DNA from: Madurella fahalii
Lineage: Eukaryota > Ascomycota > Sordariomycetes > Sordariales
Direction: 5' to 3'
NCBI GenBank assembly: GCA_029876055.1
Contig: CM056874.1
Coordinates: 3,782,001 to 3,846,000 of the forward strand
DNA length: 64,000 bases
The notes under the pieces are model-generated. The model worked only from the letters and a program-made list of their open reading frames with translations. It ran no database searches and was not told the origin of the DNA. This document shows positions 1 through 10,332 of the stretch, in pieces. Both the position numbers and the translations under genes were made by a program. How positions within the stretch are numbered: position 1 is the first letter of the stretch; the number at the start of each line of letters is the position of its first letter.

Positions 1-627
1 CTGTACGCGCGCGTCGAGGCCGACTTTGAGCGCGGCGACCGCGGCGAGGCGTACGATGGCGAGGCCTGCCTGTCGATGGGCGACTTCCACCCGGGCTCGG
101 TGCTCGTCTCCCCGGGGCCCGCTGCCGCGGGTGGGAGGGAGACGGTGGCGGTCATCGACTGGGAGTTCGCGACGGCGCGCAACGGCAGGGGCGTCAACGG
201 GGACATGGCGCAGTTCCTGGCCCACTTGCACGTGCTCATGCTGTCGCTTCCGCGGGGCGGGGCGGCTCGCAAGGCGGTGGAGGAGTTCGTCAGGGAGATG
301 TGCCGGGCGTATGCGGGGCAGGAGGGTAGTGGTGGTGGTGATGTTGTTGTCGTCGTGCCGAGGCAGGGGTTGTACGAGAGGGAGAGGTCGGCGCTGGGCA
401 TCTTGAGGTCGGCGTTGATCTTGTTCGGGAGGGAGACGATCAATCAGGCTGTTGAGCGGACGTGGGAGGGTGCGGCGATACCGGTTGAGACGATGGTCAA
501 GGCTGGCGTGTGGTACTTGGAGCGGGCTGGGGATACTATCGAGGAGATGGTGGAGGAACGGAACTGGGAGGAACTGATGAATGAGAAGTCGGAGATCATG
601 GTGCGGTTGTTCGGGTTAAAGGGCTGA
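1..627 (+). CDS. APH-like phosphotransferase, C-terminal part (5' end outside window)
   Basis: The frame is open from base 1 to the stop at 627, giving about 208 residues of the 3' end of a gene. The reading GDFHPGSVLV, followed about 30 residues later by VIDWEFA, matches the Brenner catalytic loop (H-x-D/G-D-x-H type) and the DFG-like metal-binding Asp of the APH/choline-kinase fold. The ATG at 76 lies inside the catalytic loop, so it is not the true start. After the kinase core comes a mostly helical tail (EEMVEERNWEEL) ending in a TGA. The substrate cannot be read from the sequence; fungal members of this fold are mostly uncharacterised small-molecule kinases. Family assignment is fairly sure, function is not. 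Confidence 0.8.
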   Translation: MYARVEADFERGDRGEAYDGEACLSMGDFHPGSVLVSPGPAAAGGRETVAVIDWEFATARNGRGVNGDMAQFLAHLHVLMLSLPRGGAARKAVEEFVREMCRAYAGQEGSGGGDVVVVVPRQGLYERERSALGILRSALILFGRETINQAVERTWEGAAIPVETMVKAGVWYLERAGDTIEEMVEERNWEELMNEKSEIMVRLFGLKG

Positions 628-800
628 TGCAATTAACGGCTGGATTGTGCCAACTCCTGAATGCGATAACAGAGCAGTACGTGGCAGAGCAGCTGAGAGG
701 CATAAGGTCATTACGTATTAGTGTTGCTCAACTCGTATGGGCATCAAGGGGTATCTCCGTCGTCTATCGATCCAACAATAAAACCGGATTGGACGTCAGG

Positions 801-1906
801 TTATTGCAAAATTGCAAAACACCAATCGCTCGACGCCCTGTGGGCTCTCTGCAGGTCTCTCTTCATGTAACACCGGTGCTCGGTACCTTGATCGCCAGGC
901 AGGTAGCCCCATGCACACGCCTCGCAATGCGCATTAGAAGCGCAGACATTCATGCACTCGGCCATGCTGCTTGTATAGAGGTGTGCCATGTCGGTGGCGC
1001 CGCTGTCGCCGCTGTAGTCGATGCCGCAGAGCCGCAAGAAGCTTCTTGTCGAGCCCGGGACGTGGTATATAGTGTTATTCAACGCGGGGCAGTCAGAATT
1101 GTAATCTGGCCGTGAAGCTGCGCCCATTCCGGATGACGTCTCCGGAGGCGCAATGCCGGACGTGAGGGTAGATGTTGGGCTTGTTGGCGTTGGGCTCCCG
1201 TTGACTACGGAGGCGGGCAAGGAGCTGCTAGACTGCATCAGTCGCCTGTTGACAGACACCAAAAAAGAGAGGGAATTCAGGATAAGAAACAGGGTTAAGA
1301 TCCCACGGACCTTGACGGGTCTTCTGCCGGTTGCCCAGACTGTCTTCTCGAGAGGCCGACTCCAAGCCCGACGCCAACGCCGACGGCAATGCCGATTAAT
1401 AGCAACACACCAGAGACAACAATCACCCAAAAGACGCGTTTCTTGGTGGTCGGGGCGAGGTCGCTGCTACCGGCAAGACTCCAATTTCTAGACTCTCCAT
1501 TACCCAGCGGCCCGATGCTGAAGTCGCGGTCACTTCCGGCCACACCCTCACCTGCCGCCGAGCTCTCGGCTACCGGCGCCGGCAGTCCCCCATGGCCCAG
1601 TGCCTTCTCATGGGTCCTATCTTCGGGCGGCGTTGGGGTTCCCTCGCGGTAAAACGTATACTGCTCGAGATTCGCGTCATTCTCACGATCGTCCCAGTAC
1701 ACGGCGGGCGTTGTCGCAGCAGGCGAGGGCCTCACGCGCCTTGGGACGGGCTGGTGGATCTTCTTCTGGCTGGGCTCTGGGATCCCCTCAGCGAAGCGCA
1801 CTCTGTGATGATTATCGTCCGTGTTGTTGATCTTGTCCTTGTGGCTTGTTGGCTGCGATTCCGGTTGCGGTTGGGACGGGGATCCCTTGCTGTTCGATGG
1901 GTCCAT
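801..1906 (-). CDS. Single-pass membrane protein with Cys-rich PAN/Apple-like ectodomain
   Basis: Two exons, 1311-1906 and 801-1245, joined by a 65-nt GT-AG intron (1246-1310) that restores the frame (S-R|R-L-M-Q), giving 346 aa. The N-terminal half is polar and Pro/Ser-rich, probably cytoplasmic. One strong transmembrane segment (FWVIVVSGVLLLIGIAVGVG, then GLGVGL) is followed by a Ser/Thr/Pro stalk. The C-terminal part holds about eight cysteines spaced as in fungal Apple/PAN-like modules (CPALNN...LCGIDYSG...CMNVCASNAHCEACAWG...CYMKRDL...WCFAIL). This architecture is common in Pezizomycotina and often annotated as hypothetical. A role in binding extracellular carbohydrate or protein is inference only. 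There is no obvious N-terminal signal peptide; topology would rely on the internal TM segment. Confidence 0.75.
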
Positions 1907-2791
1907 GTTTCAGGGCGATCAGAGCCGAGGGTCCATCTCGCTGGCGACCAGTCTCGGTGGCCGGTTCCGTTCCGCTCCCGGGTCCCGGGTCAGGCCGTGG
2001 TGGATTCGCAGCTTCGGGCGTCAGTCGATTGCGCCGGAGTGCAGATTTGCCTGGGATGCGGGAGGGAGGAGGCAGGAGGAAGAGAAGTTGACAGGCTGCC
2101 AGCAGAACAAGATGGTCCCCCCCGCCAACCCAAGCCCGGCCTGGGCAGAAGGCCGCCAAGGCCCCCATCCGCCTTTCCAGAATGAACCCCAAATCCCGGT
2201 CAGTGTAATTTCGCGAAAATTGGATCGCGAGTGCCGCGCTTTGACCTGCTGCTTCTAGCGCGAATAACGTGGTACCAGGCGGGGGCAAGGATGCATCATG
2301 ACCCGATCGAGTACGACCCCAGCGCATTTTCGGCGCCCCGGCGAGAACAGCAAACTGCAGCGAAACTGCAGACATTGAGCATAAAATGGTCCGGCGTTGT
2401 TCTGGGCCGTGTGGGAGGACAAACGGCTCAGCAAGGTGCCCGCGCAGGAGCCCCGTTACCTTGCGTCAATGGCTACCTCGCCGCAGTTTGCGGCGCGAAT
2501 CGATACGCCGTGCCCTGGGCTGACGGGCCTGTGGATCCCGATGGCTCGTCCGCTTCCGAACCGAGCCTGTTGATGTCGTGTTGGTGAAGAAAGCAGCCCC
2601 GCCAAGCCCTCACTTTCCCGACCCAGGCGACAACCGCGACTTGATTCGCTAGCTGAGCCTAATTCTGCCCTACCAATTCATGACAATTGCCAGCTTTATC
2701 GATTTGGGGCTTGGCTACGCTGCCACATGCCCAACATTCATCGGTTCAAAGCCAACGGCAAATATGATACATCATGGTCGTGCAAATCCAC
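1907..2791. other. Intergenic, no supported gene
   Basis: This holds the upstream region of the membrane-protein gene (minus) and the 3' flank of the MFS transporter gene (minus). Several overlapping open frames on both strands share no family features and look like chance frames in GC-rich DNA. Confidence 0.5.
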
Positions 2792-4474
2792 TCAAAACGC
2801 CACCCTAACGCTCTTGCTCTCAGATAACCGCGCAGTTCCCACAACCGCGGCACCGACGGCCAGAGTCGTGCCGGTCCATATCGACAACGCGAGGTAGCCT
2901 GAATGGCTTAGTATCTGGCCGCTGATGGGTGTACCGATGAGCGCGCTTGGCAATGGCCGGCTGTCAGCAACATCTTCACTCATCCTCAGTTGAATACATG
3001 ATGGCTGCCCTGGGCCTCGGGGTTGTCGCCATACCTGACTGATACGCAAGCCATCAGAAAACCGACAGCGGTCCCTTGGCTTTGGTGGGATGCGACCTTT
3101 CCTGCACAAGCTGCCTGGAGACTGATAACGGCCTGGACATGTTGTAGCACGTTAGCATGCCATTCGTAACCGAAATAGGCCAGGAGATAGGTCGCCTACG
3201 CCCGAAACAAAGCCATAGGCCAATGCCCACGCGACTAGCCCTGCCAGGGAAACCGCAGCCGTCCAGGCGAAGCCGACAGCCCCCGACAGAAGCGCTGAGA
3301 TGGTGAGGAGGTTGTAATGGCCGTATTTGTCCGCCAAGTATCCCGGCACTACCCTGCCGAAACATGAGGCAGCGTTGAGTGCGGCAACGAGGTAGAAGGC
3401 AGTCGACGAGGATTGGCCCCTCGCGACGGCGTAGGCCGAGATGTAGAAAATGGGTGTGAACCAGCCAAGAAAAGCAATCGCTAGGCCGACGCAGAGAAAG
3501 ATATACGTGCGCTTCCTCAAGACGGAGAAGTCCGTCTTGGGCCTCTTGGCCTGCTGTCTAGCATCGACCTCCTCGACGCTCATCATCTTCTCTTCCGTGC
3601 CATTGTCCGGGATCGGTGTATCCGGTGCTGCGCCCTGACTGCCATCGCACCGTCCAGACAAGCACTCGCCCGTCACCGGCTTCGTCCTCGGCTCAACCAC
3701 CGTCAAACACACCACCCCTAGCAACGGCAACATCGCAAACCCAACTACCCTCATACTCCACGCAAACCCCACCCGGTGCTCAACCAACAACTTCTGCAAA
3801 ACCACCGGCCAAACCACACCTCCGATCGACGCTCCCCCTATCGTCACACCGACCGCCAGCCCCCTCCGGCGCGGCATGTGCCGCATCACCACGCCGAGCG
3901 GCGTGCAAAACACCAACGACATGCCCAATCCCAAGAGCACCCCCTGCGCCAGGAACAGCTGCCAATACCTCTCACACCACGAGGCCGCGAACACGGCCGC
4001 CAGCAACGCCGCGCTGCCGGCGGACAGCAGGCGGGTGGGGCCGACGCGGTCGACGAGCGGGCCCGCGAGGCCGGAGCCGAGGTAGAGCAGGAAGACGGAG
4101 ACGGAGCCGATCCACGAGATGGCCGAGGCCGAGTGCTCCCGGAGGAGGGCGGTCTGGTAGTAGGCCTCTGTTCCGAGGACCGGGCCGTGTTAGCGAATGT
4201 TGCTTTCCCTCTCGAGTTCTCGGGTGGCTCTGGCGAGCAATCTTGGGGCGTAGGGTAAGAGGCCCTCTAGTTTATCTCGCGGAGACACTGCCTCATCGTG
4301 CTTGGTTCCTGGGGGATATAGTGATACTAGTTTATAAGGGTGGCAAGATTTGCCCGGGGAACTCTTGAACGTACGGAAGACGCCGTAGGCGTTGAGGAAG
4401 CCGACGGTGCTGAACAGCGCGAGGAAGCCCCCTGCGAGGGCTGAGTAGGCGCGAAAGCTGGGTTGTGAGGTCAA
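2792..4474 (-). CDS. MFS transporter, monocarboxylate-permease-like
   Basis: Four exons: 4375-4474, 3200-4167, 3035-3132 and 2792-2960. The introns (207, 67 and 74 nt) are all GT-AG and keep phase, giving 444 aa. The first junction rebuilds the family hallmark GVFQAYYQTALL followed by SASAISWIGSV, typical of fungal MCT-like (SLC16-type) permeases. Downstream are the usual 12-TM features: LADKYGHYNLL in the inter-helix loop, a charged central loop (residues roughly 190-240), and SALIGTPISG in the last helical block. Members import short carboxylates or other small organic acids across the plasma membrane; the substrate here is unknown. The unusually long first intron still reads partly open, so a naive gene call would end at 4190. 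An acyl-CoA dehydrogenase gene lies next upstream, same strand. Confidence 0.88.
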
Positions 4475-5387
4475 TTACTAGTACCTTGGGAGAGGATAAA
4501 GGGTTGGGAGAGAGGGGACTGCTTCGTTGGTTGGTTGTCTTGGGGGTTGTGCATAGGTAGGCAACTAGCTTGCGGGGCTGTGGGATAATGTTGGGGTTTT
4601 GTGTTATCGTGGCTCCTCAGCGGTGTTGGCGTCGATTGTGTTGTGATATCTCCTTGTCAACCCCATTGCCGTTGTTGTGACAATGGGGTTAGGGTATTAT
4701 GCAGCGAGGCAGATAGGCTCGTAAAACCCCCAGGACAGCGGCCATCAGTCCGAAACGGCGAGCCCATTGAAAAACAGAAACACAAATACTTACCCTATGG
4801 TTGATTGCGGCGGTTGTTCACCCGATGGTATTGCCGTCATGGTGTTTAGTTTTGTCTACAATGATTATGTCAATATTTTGTTCTGCCCGCCCAGGCGGGA
4901 AAGCTCTCAGTCACTTAAAATGTCGTGAGGGCCGGACTGGGTTTCGAGAACAAAACCCATAACTCAGGCTGATCATCCGACGCAGATTTATTTAAAGTGG
5001 TTATCAAAATCAAATGTGGTAAAGCTCTTTCGGTGTAGCCGTGGGTGGGAATAGTACGTATCTCCACTAGCCACCCCACATGTTCGGACTAGTTAGTGTA
5101 GAGGAGTCTTACCCTTGCTCCTCGAGCACCCTAGTTTTACCGGGATTGTTACGGCGGACGGAGTTTTCGCACGGATATGACAGGATTTCTAACCCTGGCC
5201 CTAATGAGAACTGCTAGTACAGCTAGAGCAAGAGCGGAAGTCATAAGCATGAGCGTAGGGGCAGGCTCGGTGAGTTGGGTCAATTGCTGTGCGGACTGCA
5301 GAGGGAAACCGCCGGCGTTTGTTTATCTCTATCTACGGGCTGTCGTTTAGTTACGAGCCCCCGATCCAATTCAAAAGAACCGCAGAC
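4475..5387. other. Intergenic, no supported gene
   Basis: This lies between the transporter (upstream side) and the 3' end of the acyl-CoA dehydrogenase. It has lower GC than the flanks and only short frames; nothing recognised. Confidence 0.5.
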
Positions 5388-6749
5388 TCATTGCTTCTCA
5401 GATGGGCCATACGTCGCCGCCCATGCATCATAGGTCGGTGACAGCATAAGCTGCTGCATGTGGCGTCTCCGAATCCCGACATTTCCGCCGTCAAAGATGG
5501 GGAGCACCATAGCGGTGTTCAGCAGCTCGGAGAAAGGCTGGTTGAGGTCATAAGCCGTGCTGCCATGTCGTTGGTTAGCGTGTTCTGTCATACGAGTGTG
5601 ATAGCGTCTCCCTGGTTAGACTTACATTCCTACCGCGTTGATGATATCAGTGCAGGCCTTGACAGCCGCGTCGCTACAGTAGACTTTAGCGGACAGTGCT
5701 AACTCGCGGCGGGCGTCATAGTCGCCCGGGCCGTTCTCCATCGCGTGGGCAGCCTTCCAAGTCAAAGCCCGCGATGCTTCGGTCTGCATCTTGACGCCCG
5801 ACAACAAATCAGCAAACGCCTGGCGCTCCAGCAGCGGCACGGCACCGTTGCGGGAGTCGCGTTTGGCAAAAGCTAGCGCGGCATCGAAAGCCGCCCTCAT
5901 GAGGCCTACGCCCATGGCACCAACGAGGACGGCGCTGGCGTCGAACGAGCCAAAGGCGACCTGGGCGCCCTGTCCCGGCGGGCAGAGCACGTTCTTGGCC
6001 GGCACACGGACGTTGGTGTACCTCACGTGCGGTCCCGAGACCGAGGTGTGGGCCGGCGTCGAGATGTGACGCAAAACCTCAAAGGCCCCGGGGCCGTTGC
6101 GATCGAGGTCGGCACGGGTTACCAGGATGATCATGACATGGTCTTTGGGGTCGCTATCAGGCTTGGGCGCCTCGGTGATGTCGCGGCAGACGACACAAGC
6201 CAGATCGCATCCCTTGAAGTCCCAGCCGGCGCAGTTGGTCGCCCACATCTTCTCGCCGTTGATGACCCACTCGTCGCCTTCGCGGCGTGCTGTGGTCTGG
6301 AAGCCGGGGGCACCCTTCTCCAGCGCGTTGGCGACGCCGCCAGGCTCGCTGAAGACCAGCGAGGCCAGCGGAGCGCCTTGGCCGCTGAGGAAGGGCGCCA
6401 GGAACTCGGCATGCTCAGGCTTGCCTGCGATGTTCAGTGGGGTCAGGCCGAGGCCGGTGGCGAAGATGGTGAGGGCGGCGGATGGCTCGACAGCATAACA
6501 CTCCTCCACCATGATGGCCGCCTCGACAAGACTTCCAGCGTTGCCGCCATGGGCGGGCGAGATCTGGCCCTTAAGGAGACCGCCCTGGACGGCGGCCGCA
6601 TACGCCGGCTTGGTAGCTTGGAAGCGCTCATGGTGCTGCTCGTACTTTAGGTACTCGGCTCGAGCGGGCTTGAGGACATGCTGGGCAAAGCCGGCGGCGG
6701 CGGCTCGGGTGGCAGCCTCAGCTGGGCCGAGATGGAAGTCCACGGGCAT
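5388..6749 (-). CDS. Acyl-CoA dehydrogenase family flavoprotein
   Basis: Two exons, 5626-6749 and 5388-5559, separated by a 66-nt intron (5560-5625), giving 431 aa. I chose the ATG at 6749 because MPVDFHLGPAEAAT starts where the family starts. The open frame upstream (to 7058) has no family features and is probably 5' UTR. Visible landmarks are LASLVFSEPGGVAN (flavin/substrate segment, equivalent to TEPGAGSD), WVINGEKMWATN, and the C-terminal helical bundle. The splice junction rebuilds NAVGITAYDLNQPFSELL. Acyl-CoA dehydrogenases use FAD to desaturate acyl-CoA thioesters. Fungal members of this subgroup are often peroxisomal or in catabolic clusters, but the substrate cannot be called. No clear PTS1 is present at the C-terminus. 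Confidence 0.88.
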
Positions 6750-7873
6750 GTTGTGCGACCAGTAAAGCAGTGAGCCTAAGGTAGTTGGTGGTCCGAATGT
6801 GTAAGCCGCGTGGAAGGATTCAGCGTGGGAGGAAAACTGCCGGGCTGCACAGAGACGGCAGCGGGATGCACGGGGTAAAAAGAGAAAAAGAAGAAGAAAG
6901 CCTCGATACTGGATGGTTGGATGCCCTCGTCGAGTTTGGGTATCTCCTCTCTCCGTCGTCCATGCCTTACGCGACCCACCGAGCTTAGTGCATGACCCCG
7001 CAAAACGCCCAAGATACGGTGGGACATGGCGTCTCCACGCTCTCCTTTCTTCTGCCAAGCACGGTCAGACGTGCAAATCTCTCGGTCCGTTTGTCAGCAA
7101 CGCTTGCTGTTGGGTCTAGCCAGGATCGGGAGTGAGCAGCCCTTTGGCCAAATTTGAGTTGTTCACCCCCGCTCAGCGAGAGGCCATGCATGCTGTGTTG
7201 TTTTGGCCGAATGGGAGGAGAGAACGAGCTGGTGAGCCGGTTGTTGTGTGCCCTCGAGATTCGCTTCTTGCACAATTAATCCGCACATGGTAGGTTTCGG
7301 GTCTACACAAATACCCAAATTGGGCTTCAATTTCTTTATTTCTTCACATCTTTTTTATTTTCATTTTGACTTATATTTTATTTTATCTCTTCGTTATGTT
7401 ATATTTCTTTCGGGGCATATTTTCGAGAGGTCGCAGTGCCAGCGGCACCGGGCTTGACTCCGAGACACCACCCCACCCCGAACCCTGTCCCGTCCAGCCT
7501 CCCGGTTGTTGACAGATTCAGCTCATGGCTCAGGGCTTGCAGGGCAAGGGCAGGCCCTGCCGCCTCCAAAGTGGTATCAAGATCAGCGTGCCGGGAAAGA
7601 TACGGAATAGTGTAAAACCGCCAAAGCAGCCTCAAAATCCGCGGTGCTCGCCTACACTAGTGCGCACTAACAGGGGACTCAAGCGGAACGCATAACCAGA
7701 AACACAGGAGCAGTCAGCCCGAGAATGCTACCCCCTTTTATGCCATGCAGAGATGAACTCCCCGGGGGCCACAGAGCATTGATTAATCCTCCTTGCCCAC
7801 TCCCCGAGAATGCAGTGTGCATTCTCTTCGTCAGCCAAACGGCTCTCACCCGCCCGCAGAGACCCCGTACGCC
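6750..7873. other. Divergent promoter region
   Basis: Upstream regions of the acyl-CoA dehydrogenase (minus) and the rhodopsin-like gene (plus). A T-rich tract at about 7320-7410 could be promoter or UTR sequence. No gene is supported. Confidence 0.5.
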
Positions 7874-9157
7874 ATGTCCGAGACCACAGCCACTCCCGCC
7901 GACCCCGGCTATGTGGTCGGTGAATCACGCAGCGAATCCCTCATCATCATTGTCACTTGTATGATGACTCTATCGACCGTTGTGCTCCTGCTCCGCATTT
8001 TGGCCAGAGCCCGAGTCCAAGGCGTCTCCAGTGGAGCCGACGAGTGGACTATCCTAGCATCGTGGGCTTTCAGCATTGCCTTCACCGTCAATGTTTGCGT
8101 ACGTAAGTGCTCGAACGTCGAGATGCCGTCCCCGGAATCTTGCTGGACTACTAACATCGCGGCGAACGGGCAGAAACCAAACATGGGCTGGGCAAGCACG
8201 TTGGGGATCTCCCTCGGACGACAAACTTTGCAGCCGCCCTAGAGCTCTTCTACTACGGAGAGGCCACCTACTACATCACCGTCAGCCTGACCAAGATGTC
8301 CATCTTGTTCCTCTATCTCAAGATTATTCCCCAGCGGGGTTACCGCATCTTCAACTGGATCATGATGGCCTTCGTCTTCTTGACCGGCCTCACCTGCGTG
8401 GTTGCCGGCATCTTCCAGTGTAATCCAATTCATAAGGCCTGGCACACTGAGGTCCCTGGCACGTGCTTCAACCAGGTGGCGCTCTACCTCAGCAATGCCG
8501 GCCTCAACATCTTCCAAGACCTCATCATCTACTTCCTACCCGTCCCGACGCTTTGGAAACTTCAGCTCCCCAGGAAGCAGCGCATCGCTTTGATAGCCGT
8601 CTTCATCATCGGTGCCTTCGTTTGTCTCACTGGTATCCTACGCCTGGAGTCGCTCACTATGGCATCCGTATCCAAAGATCCTACCTGTAAGTCTGACCCA
8701 CGCCACGCATGATAATCGGACGCGGCTAACATGTACGCGACTCTCGATTCAAGGGGACAACTACGGCGCAGCAATATGGTCTTCTATCGAGTCGAATGTG
8801 GGCATCGTCTGCGCCTCTCTCGTTCATCTCAAGCCCTTGATCGTGCGATATGCACCGTCTATGCTCGGCATCCAGCGGACCACGAGGCTGCCCGATGAGC
8901 GCTCGGATCCGACCGGCAATAATGACCTCCGCACCTTTGGCCAATCGAGCAACAAAAGCAAGCCGTTTGGAATTTTGACGGAAATAGAGCTGGAGGAAAC
9001 CATCGAGCCCAAAGTAGCTCGATCCACAGCCTATACGAGTGACAATCCCAGCGACAATGACTCGGACGGATTCACAGGCCCGCAAGCCTCAGGTATCCAC
9101 AAAACGACGCGTGTAAGCATTTCCTACGGAGACCAGGAATCCGCCAGGGGATTCTGA
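7874..9157 (+). CDS. Fungal rhodopsin-like (PTH11-related) seven-TM integral membrane protein
   Basis: Three exons: 7874-8102, 8174-8686 and 8754-9157 (introns 71 and 67 nt, GT-AG), giving 381 aa. The splice junctions rebuild the family blocks VCVQTKHGLGKHVGDLP and WDNYGAAIWSSIESNVG. Other hallmarks are ALELFYYGEATYYITVSLTK, KMSILFLYLKI, the CNPIHKAWHT loop with the conserved Cys, LNIFQDLIIYFLPVP and the Ser-rich cytoplasmic tail. This is the widespread Pezizomycotina integral membrane family (fungal rhodopsin domain), which lacks the N-terminal CFEM domain found in true PTH11. Roles are mostly unknown; some members act as plasma-membrane receptors. It lies between an acyl-CoA dehydrogenase and a P450, so co-clustering is possible. 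Confidence 0.87.
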
Positions 9158-10332
9158 GCCCAGGGGCCCGGGGGCTGTCCTGGGCCCTTCGGTAATCGTC
9201 CTCCGGGTTGACAGGCAGATTCCTTTCCGGATCTGCACCTTTGATAGCAAAATTAGGAAATCATGTCGCGCCTGTGCTCTTTGGGTCTTGCCTTGGCACA
9301 AGAATCCGTGATGGGGAAACGGAGAATCCGAGTGTAAACGAAGTGCCCCTTTTTGTTGCGTGGAAAACTCTGCCCTTGACATGTCCCTGATCCAAGACTC
9401 GACACCCACATCTCCCGATGGAGTTCGGGAAGCGATGGCAGAAATTTCGCAGCGTCCTATTGGGCTAGATATGGTGTTTGGCGTATTCACAACGGTGCGA
9501 CTCCGCCGCTAGAACAATCCAAAGGCTTCGGCGGAGAGAACTAGGCTATACTGGGCAAGGCTGAAGGCCGATCACACCAGGACCGGGAGTCCGTGAGAAT
9601 CCGTGCGCTCGCCGGCACCCGGTAGCGAGTTTGGCCGTTTCATATTGCCAGACCGAGAATGGGTCCTCTGGGGTTACCAAAGCCTTGGTGATGGGAACAC
9701 AGGTCCAGGGAACAGGGCAAGGGCACATGGTTGAAAGTTCTCACCTTTTTCAAGGCCACCCTGGAGAGGTATCCGACCAGCCGCGAGGCTAACAGCCAGT
9801 TTGTGGGCAATATGTTCAAGGGAAACGGAGAGAATCCCAAATCAAATGCCCAATTAGGCCTTGCGTTTTGAATCAGACCCGAAGGATGGGAAAAGGTAAA
9901 TAAAAAACAGCATTCCATAATTCCGAACCTTGTCAGCATTCGAGGAAGATGTCTGGCATCACAATCCCTCGGTTGCGCTTGGCCCGGGTAAATCGCCCTG
10001 CGACTTGGCCTTTGTCAAGGGCATCCTTGAGCTCATCTCAATGACTTGAACAGCGCGTCCGCACGCACGTTGAGCTGCCACGGCCGGGTGCCATTTCTAT
10101 GGAACCGTCCCCGTCTTTCTTGACCCGCTCAGACGGTACCATGGTGCCAGTGAATGGTGGGAACTAGTTCGGGCGGGCCGTCAGCTGGGTTATCAGACGG
10201 CGGAAGTAGTAAACGTATTAATACCTCGATGAAGCCCATGAGAAATCTTGTCAAGCTGCTTGAACGGCATCTCGTTGTGATTTTATCTTGACGTTTGCTC
10301 ATACCCAGCAAGCACTGGTCGTTTAGGTCACC
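9158..10332. other. Intergenic, no supported gene
   Basis: This holds the 3' flank of the rhodopsin-like gene and the promoter of the P450 gene. Small frames on both strands show no family similarity that I recognise. Confidence 0.5.

Noticed and set aside
1812..2375. 187-codon minus frame upstream of the PAN-like gene
   Set aside because: Overlaps the supported exon's start and shows no family signal.
6750..7058. N-terminal extension of the acyl-CoA dehydrogenase frame
   Set aside because: Family homology starts at MPVDFHLGP (6749). The extension is Arg-rich and low complexity with no conserved block; treated as 5' UTR.
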